64,000 nt of DNA from Bacteroidota bacterium (GTDB taxonomy: Bacteria > Bacteroidota > Bacteroidia > Chitinophagales > Saprospiraceae): assembly GCA_020160935.1 (NCBI GenBank), contig JAIUPL010000001.1, positions 186,001 through 250,000 of the forward strand, read 5' to 3'. Position numbers and translations under genes: made by a program. Shown here in pieces: positions 61,683-64,000 of this stretch. Positions within the stretch are counted from its first letter, which is position 1. The number at the start of each line of letters is the position of its first letter. The notes under the pieces were generated by a model. The model saw only the letters and a program-made list of their open reading frames with translations, did no database searches and was not told the origin of the DNA.

Positions 61683-62093
61683 ATGAAAAATTACCGCATT
61701 CCCAAACTATTCCTGTTGGGCGCGCTGCTGGTGGCGCTCACGATGAAGTTCGGTATTGCCCAGCGCGACCTGGTGCGAAGCCAGTCCGACCAGGTGGAAA
61801 CCTCCAAGGTAATCCCGGTGCAATATGCGCAGGTGGTACCCGCTCCGGAGATCACCGAAGTGGACACGCCCGACATCCCCTCTAGTAACGACCCCATGCC
61901 CGAGCAGGAAGGTGTCAGTATCTGGAAGTTTATCCTTTCCAACTGGGTGGCCCTGCTGTTTGCGCTGGGCGCTTTCCTGGAAGCGATTGTAAGGTTGACA
62001 CCTACGCAAAAGGATGACAGTATCCTGAACTTTATCAAAAACATCCTCGATTCGTTCATTCCGAACCGGCGTACAGGAGGCGGGACGCACTAA
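61683..62093 (+). CDS. putative phage membrane protein, holin-like, 136 aa
   Basis: Two hydrophobic segments (about 7-27 and 82-102: LFLLGALLVALTMKFGIAQ, FILSNWVALLFALGAFLEAI) flank a soluble middle, and the ending RLTPTQKDDSILNFIKNILD resembles putative holins of Bacteroidota phages. Function as a holin is inference. Confidence 0.6.
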   Translation: MKNYRIPKLFLLGALLVALTMKFGIAQRDLVRSQSDQVETSKVIPVQYAQVVPAPEITEVDTPDIPSSNDPMPEQEGVSIWKFILSNWVALLFALGAFLEAIVRLTPTQKDDSILNFIKNILDSFIPNRRTGGGTH

Positions 62094-62145
62094 CTACATA
62101 GTGCGCTCCTGCTTCCCTTGACCGGTCTTTACATAACTCTGTATC

Positions 62146-63333
62146 ATGGCTCTTCCGGGAGTAAACATACTACTGCAAAACGGAGGCCTCGGCCTTGCAC
62201 CGCTGAGCGATGACGCGGTTGTCGGCATCGTATTCAACGGTGTAGCAGCCACCAGCCTTGCGCTGGGTACCTCGTTCCAGGGTTTTGGCCTTGACGAATT
62301 CGAAGCCCTGGGCATCGATGCCGCATACGACACCACCAACACGGTGAAGGTGTGGCGCACGATCAAGGAATTTTACGATGCAGCCGGCGACGGCGCTGAA
62401 CTCTGGATCATGCTGGTGAGCCAGGCCACGACCGTGGAAGCGATCCTGACCAAAACCAACACGCATGCCAAGAAACTGCTCGATGACGCAGGCGGCCGCA
62501 TTCGTATCCTAGGCGTAGGGCGTAACCCGGCAGGCGGCTATTCTCCGAATACCTCTGCCAACCAGATCGACCTGGATATTGTGAACGCACTTACCACTGG
62601 CCAGGCCCTGGCCGATGATATGCAGGCGGCATTCAAGCCTGTACGCATCGTTCTTGAGGGGTATGCTTACACTGGAACAGCATCCGGGTTGCCCAACCTG
62701 AAAGCGCAGACGAAACCGAACATGGCCATTCTGATCGGGAACAGCGAAAGCGGCGCCCGCTCGGCCATCGGCATCCTGCTCGGTCGCCTGGCGGCCGTGC
62801 CGGTGCAGCGCAACCCGGGCCGCGTGAAGGACGGCAGTCTGCCCATTACGGCGGCTTACCTTGGTACGGCTACCCTCGAAAGCAATCAGGGCGCATCGAC
62901 ATCGATCCACGACAAAGGATTCATCACCCTGCGGACGTATCCAGGAAAAGCCGGGTACTTCTTCACGGATGACCCTACTGCCGTGGCCGCTACGAACGAC
63001 TACAGCAGCCTGGCGCGTGGCCGGGTGATGGACAAAGCCATCCGGATTGCTTACACCACCTACGTGGAGGAAATACTGGACGAGGTGCTTATTGATCCGA
63101 ACACTGGCTACATCGCCACCGTGCAGGCCAAAAAGTACCAGGCGCTCGTAGAAAACGCTATCGGCACGGCTATGGTAGGCGAAAACGAGATCGTCAGTGT
63201 GGACGCATTCGTCGACCCGATCCAGAACGTACTCAGCACCAACAAGATTTGCATCGACATCCGGATCGTGCCATACGGCTACGCGAAGGCCATCGAGGTG
63301 CGTCTTGGATTCACTAACCCGGCAACCGCTTAA
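62146..63333 (+). CDS. phage tail sheath protein (DUF2586-type), 395 aa
   Basis: Sheath-type features are visible: LPGVNILLQNGGLGLAPLSD at the start, the middle LLGRLAAVPVQRNPGRVKDG, GFITLRTYPGKAGYFFTDDP and the C-terminal DIRIVPYGYAKAIEVRLGF. The sheath contracts around the tube in a myovirus, so the phage has a contractile tail. Length is close to the family average. Confidence 0.88.
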   Translation: MALPGVNILLQNGGLGLAPLSDDAVVGIVFNGVAATSLALGTSFQGFGLDEFEALGIDAAYDTTNTVKVWRTIKEFYDAAGDGAELWIMLVSQATTVEAILTKTNTHAKKLLDDAGGRIRILGVGRNPAGGYSPNTSANQIDLDIVNALTTGQALADDMQAAFKPVRIVLEGYAYTGTASGLPNLKAQTKPNMAILIGNSESGARSAIGILLGRLAAVPVQRNPGRVKDGSLPITAAYLGTATLESNQGASTSIHDKGFITLRTYPGKAGYFFTDDPTAVAATNDYSSLARGRVMDKAIRIAYTTYVEEILDEVLIDPNTGYIATVQAKKYQALVENAIGTAMVGENEIVSVDAFVDPIQNVLSTNKICIDIRIVPYGYAKAIEVRLGFTNPATA

Positions 63334-63338
63334 CCACA

Positions 63339-63758
63339 ATGGGATTCAACACAAGACAATACTCGTTCAGCGACGTAAGCGTGAATATCCTGGGCCGCAC
63401 CCTGGAAGGTTTCCGTGGTGTATCGTACAAGGTTTCTGTTGAAAAGGAACACCTGCATGGCCGAGGGAAAAAACCGCTGAGCATCCAAAACGGCGCCGAA
63501 ACCATCGAGGGCGAACTCATGCTGCTCCAGTCGGAACTGGAAGCCATGCGCGCAGCGGTGAAGGCCGCTAATCCGCTGGCAAAACTGACGGATGTATCGT
63601 TCGACATCGTGGTTACTTACGGAGATGGCGCTACGGCAGTGACGGACATTGTTCAGGGCTGCCAGTTTACCGAATACGAAAAGAGCCTACAGGCCGCCGA
63701 TAAGTTCATGGAAATTTCCATGCCTTTCCTGGCACTCGACGTTAAAGAAGGCGCATAG
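63339..63758 (+). CDS. phage tail tube protein, 139 aa
   Basis: A small protein directly after the sheath gene (5 bases): FNTRQYSFSDVSVNILGRTL, KPLSIQNGAETIEGELMLLQ and CQFTEYEKSLQAADKFMEIS fit a myovirus tail tube protein. It forms the inner channel of the tail. Confidence 0.8.
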   Translation: MGFNTRQYSFSDVSVNILGRTLEGFRGVSYKVSVEKEHLHGRGKKPLSIQNGAETIEGELMLLQSELEAMRAAVKAANPLAKLTDVSFDIVVTYGDGATAVTDIVQGCQFTEYEKSLQAADKFMEISMPFLALDVKEGA

Positions 63759-63825
63759 TGCAAAGCATGCTGCGGGCGTAATAGTGCAGGCACCTTTGCA
63801 GACATAAGACATCAATCCATCAATG

Positions 63826-63852
63826 GGGCGGGCTACAAACGCCCGCCCTTTT
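63826..63852 (+). terminator. intrinsic terminator after the tail tube gene
   Basis: GGGCGGGC pairs with GCCCGCCC over TACAAAC, followed by TTTTC. It lies between the tube gene and the next phage gene, so it may be partly read through. Confidence 0.82.
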
Positions 63853-63878
63853 CACTTTTAAACACAATTTAAACGAAA

Positions 63879-64000
63879 ATGGCGACGGTTCAAAGGAATG
63901 AAGACAGCACCATATCGGTAACCTTCTCGAACGGTTACCGCGTAAAATTCAAGCAGCCTAACGACACGGTGCTTGGCATGTGCATGGCGGCCAGCCGGCG
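63879..64000 (+). CDS. phage protein, partial (tail assembly type by position), 5' end only
   Basis: The first 40 codons (MATVQRNEDSTISVTFSNGY, then RVKFKQPNDTVLGMCMAASR) are seen before the window ends. By position after the tube gene it could be a tail assembly chaperone or tape-measure-associated protein; sequence alone does not decide. Confidence 0.55.
   Translation, partial: MATVQRNEDSTISVTFSNGYRVKFKQPNDTVLGMCMAASR

Overview
The window looks like a chromosomal segment of a Bacteroidota bacterium, probably of the Saprospiria/Lewinella-Haliscomenobacter type; this placement is an inference. Supporting signs are two large secreted proteins with type IX secretion (T9SS) C-terminal sorting domains, an expanded family of WG-repeat proteins with SAQ-type signal peptides, a DUF4293 protein, promoters of the TAnnTTTG type, and few Shine-Dalgarno sites. 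The host part is roughly half GC, with one clearly AT-rich island at 38.6-40.5 kb.

Layout. (1) 1-20.9 kb is an envelope and secreted-protein region. It holds two neighbouring WG-repeat genes on the minus strand, the leftmost interrupted by a single in-frame TAG. Then come an ECF-like sigma factor, an exported SRPBCC protein, two T9SS cargo proteins and four consecutive WG-repeat genes, the first of which ends in a TonB C-terminal domain. (2) 20.9-26.4 kb is ordinary metabolism and regulation: methylglyoxal synthase, a GyrI-like protein, a GlxA/AraC regulator, two VOC proteins, an AHSA1-like protein, and a paralogue of the 4.2-5.6 kb alpha-helical protein. (3) 26.6-36.2 kb is a conflict-system-like region: a nucleoside-phosphorylase-domain effector-like gene, an L,D-transpeptidase on the other strand, and a likely operon of a SIR2-like/TIR protein, a membrane-anchored STAND NTPase with WD40-like repeats, and two exported LysM proteins. 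(4) 36.4-38.1 kb is umuDC. (5) 38.1-40.8 kb is an AT-rich three-gene cassette (GHKL ATPase, STAS-like DUF4325, PIN nuclease) between a 260-bp palindromic element and tRNA-Lys. (6) 41-47.8 kb is core genome: rbfA, nadD, a DUF4293 protein, ahcY, a TPR protein and recQ. (7) From about 48 kb to the right edge is a Mu-like myovirus prophage: repressor with paired operators, a small early operon, a Dam-like methylase, and a head/tail module split into two divergent blocks. Its right end lies outside the window.

How genes may work together. The overlapping SIR2-TIR and STAND genes suggest a sensor-effector pair in which the WD40 domain senses, the STAND ATPase switches, and the SIR2/TIR domains deplete NAD or make a nucleotide signal. 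The two LysM proteins could tie this to the cell wall; this is inference. The GHKL/STAS-like/PIN cassette resembles a partner-switching regulator coupled to a ribonuclease. I know of no named system with either exact composition, and I could run no database search.

Intergenic spaces hold several long inverted repeats, some built from short tandem words. Except where a T-tract follows the stem, I treat these as repeats rather than proven terminators.
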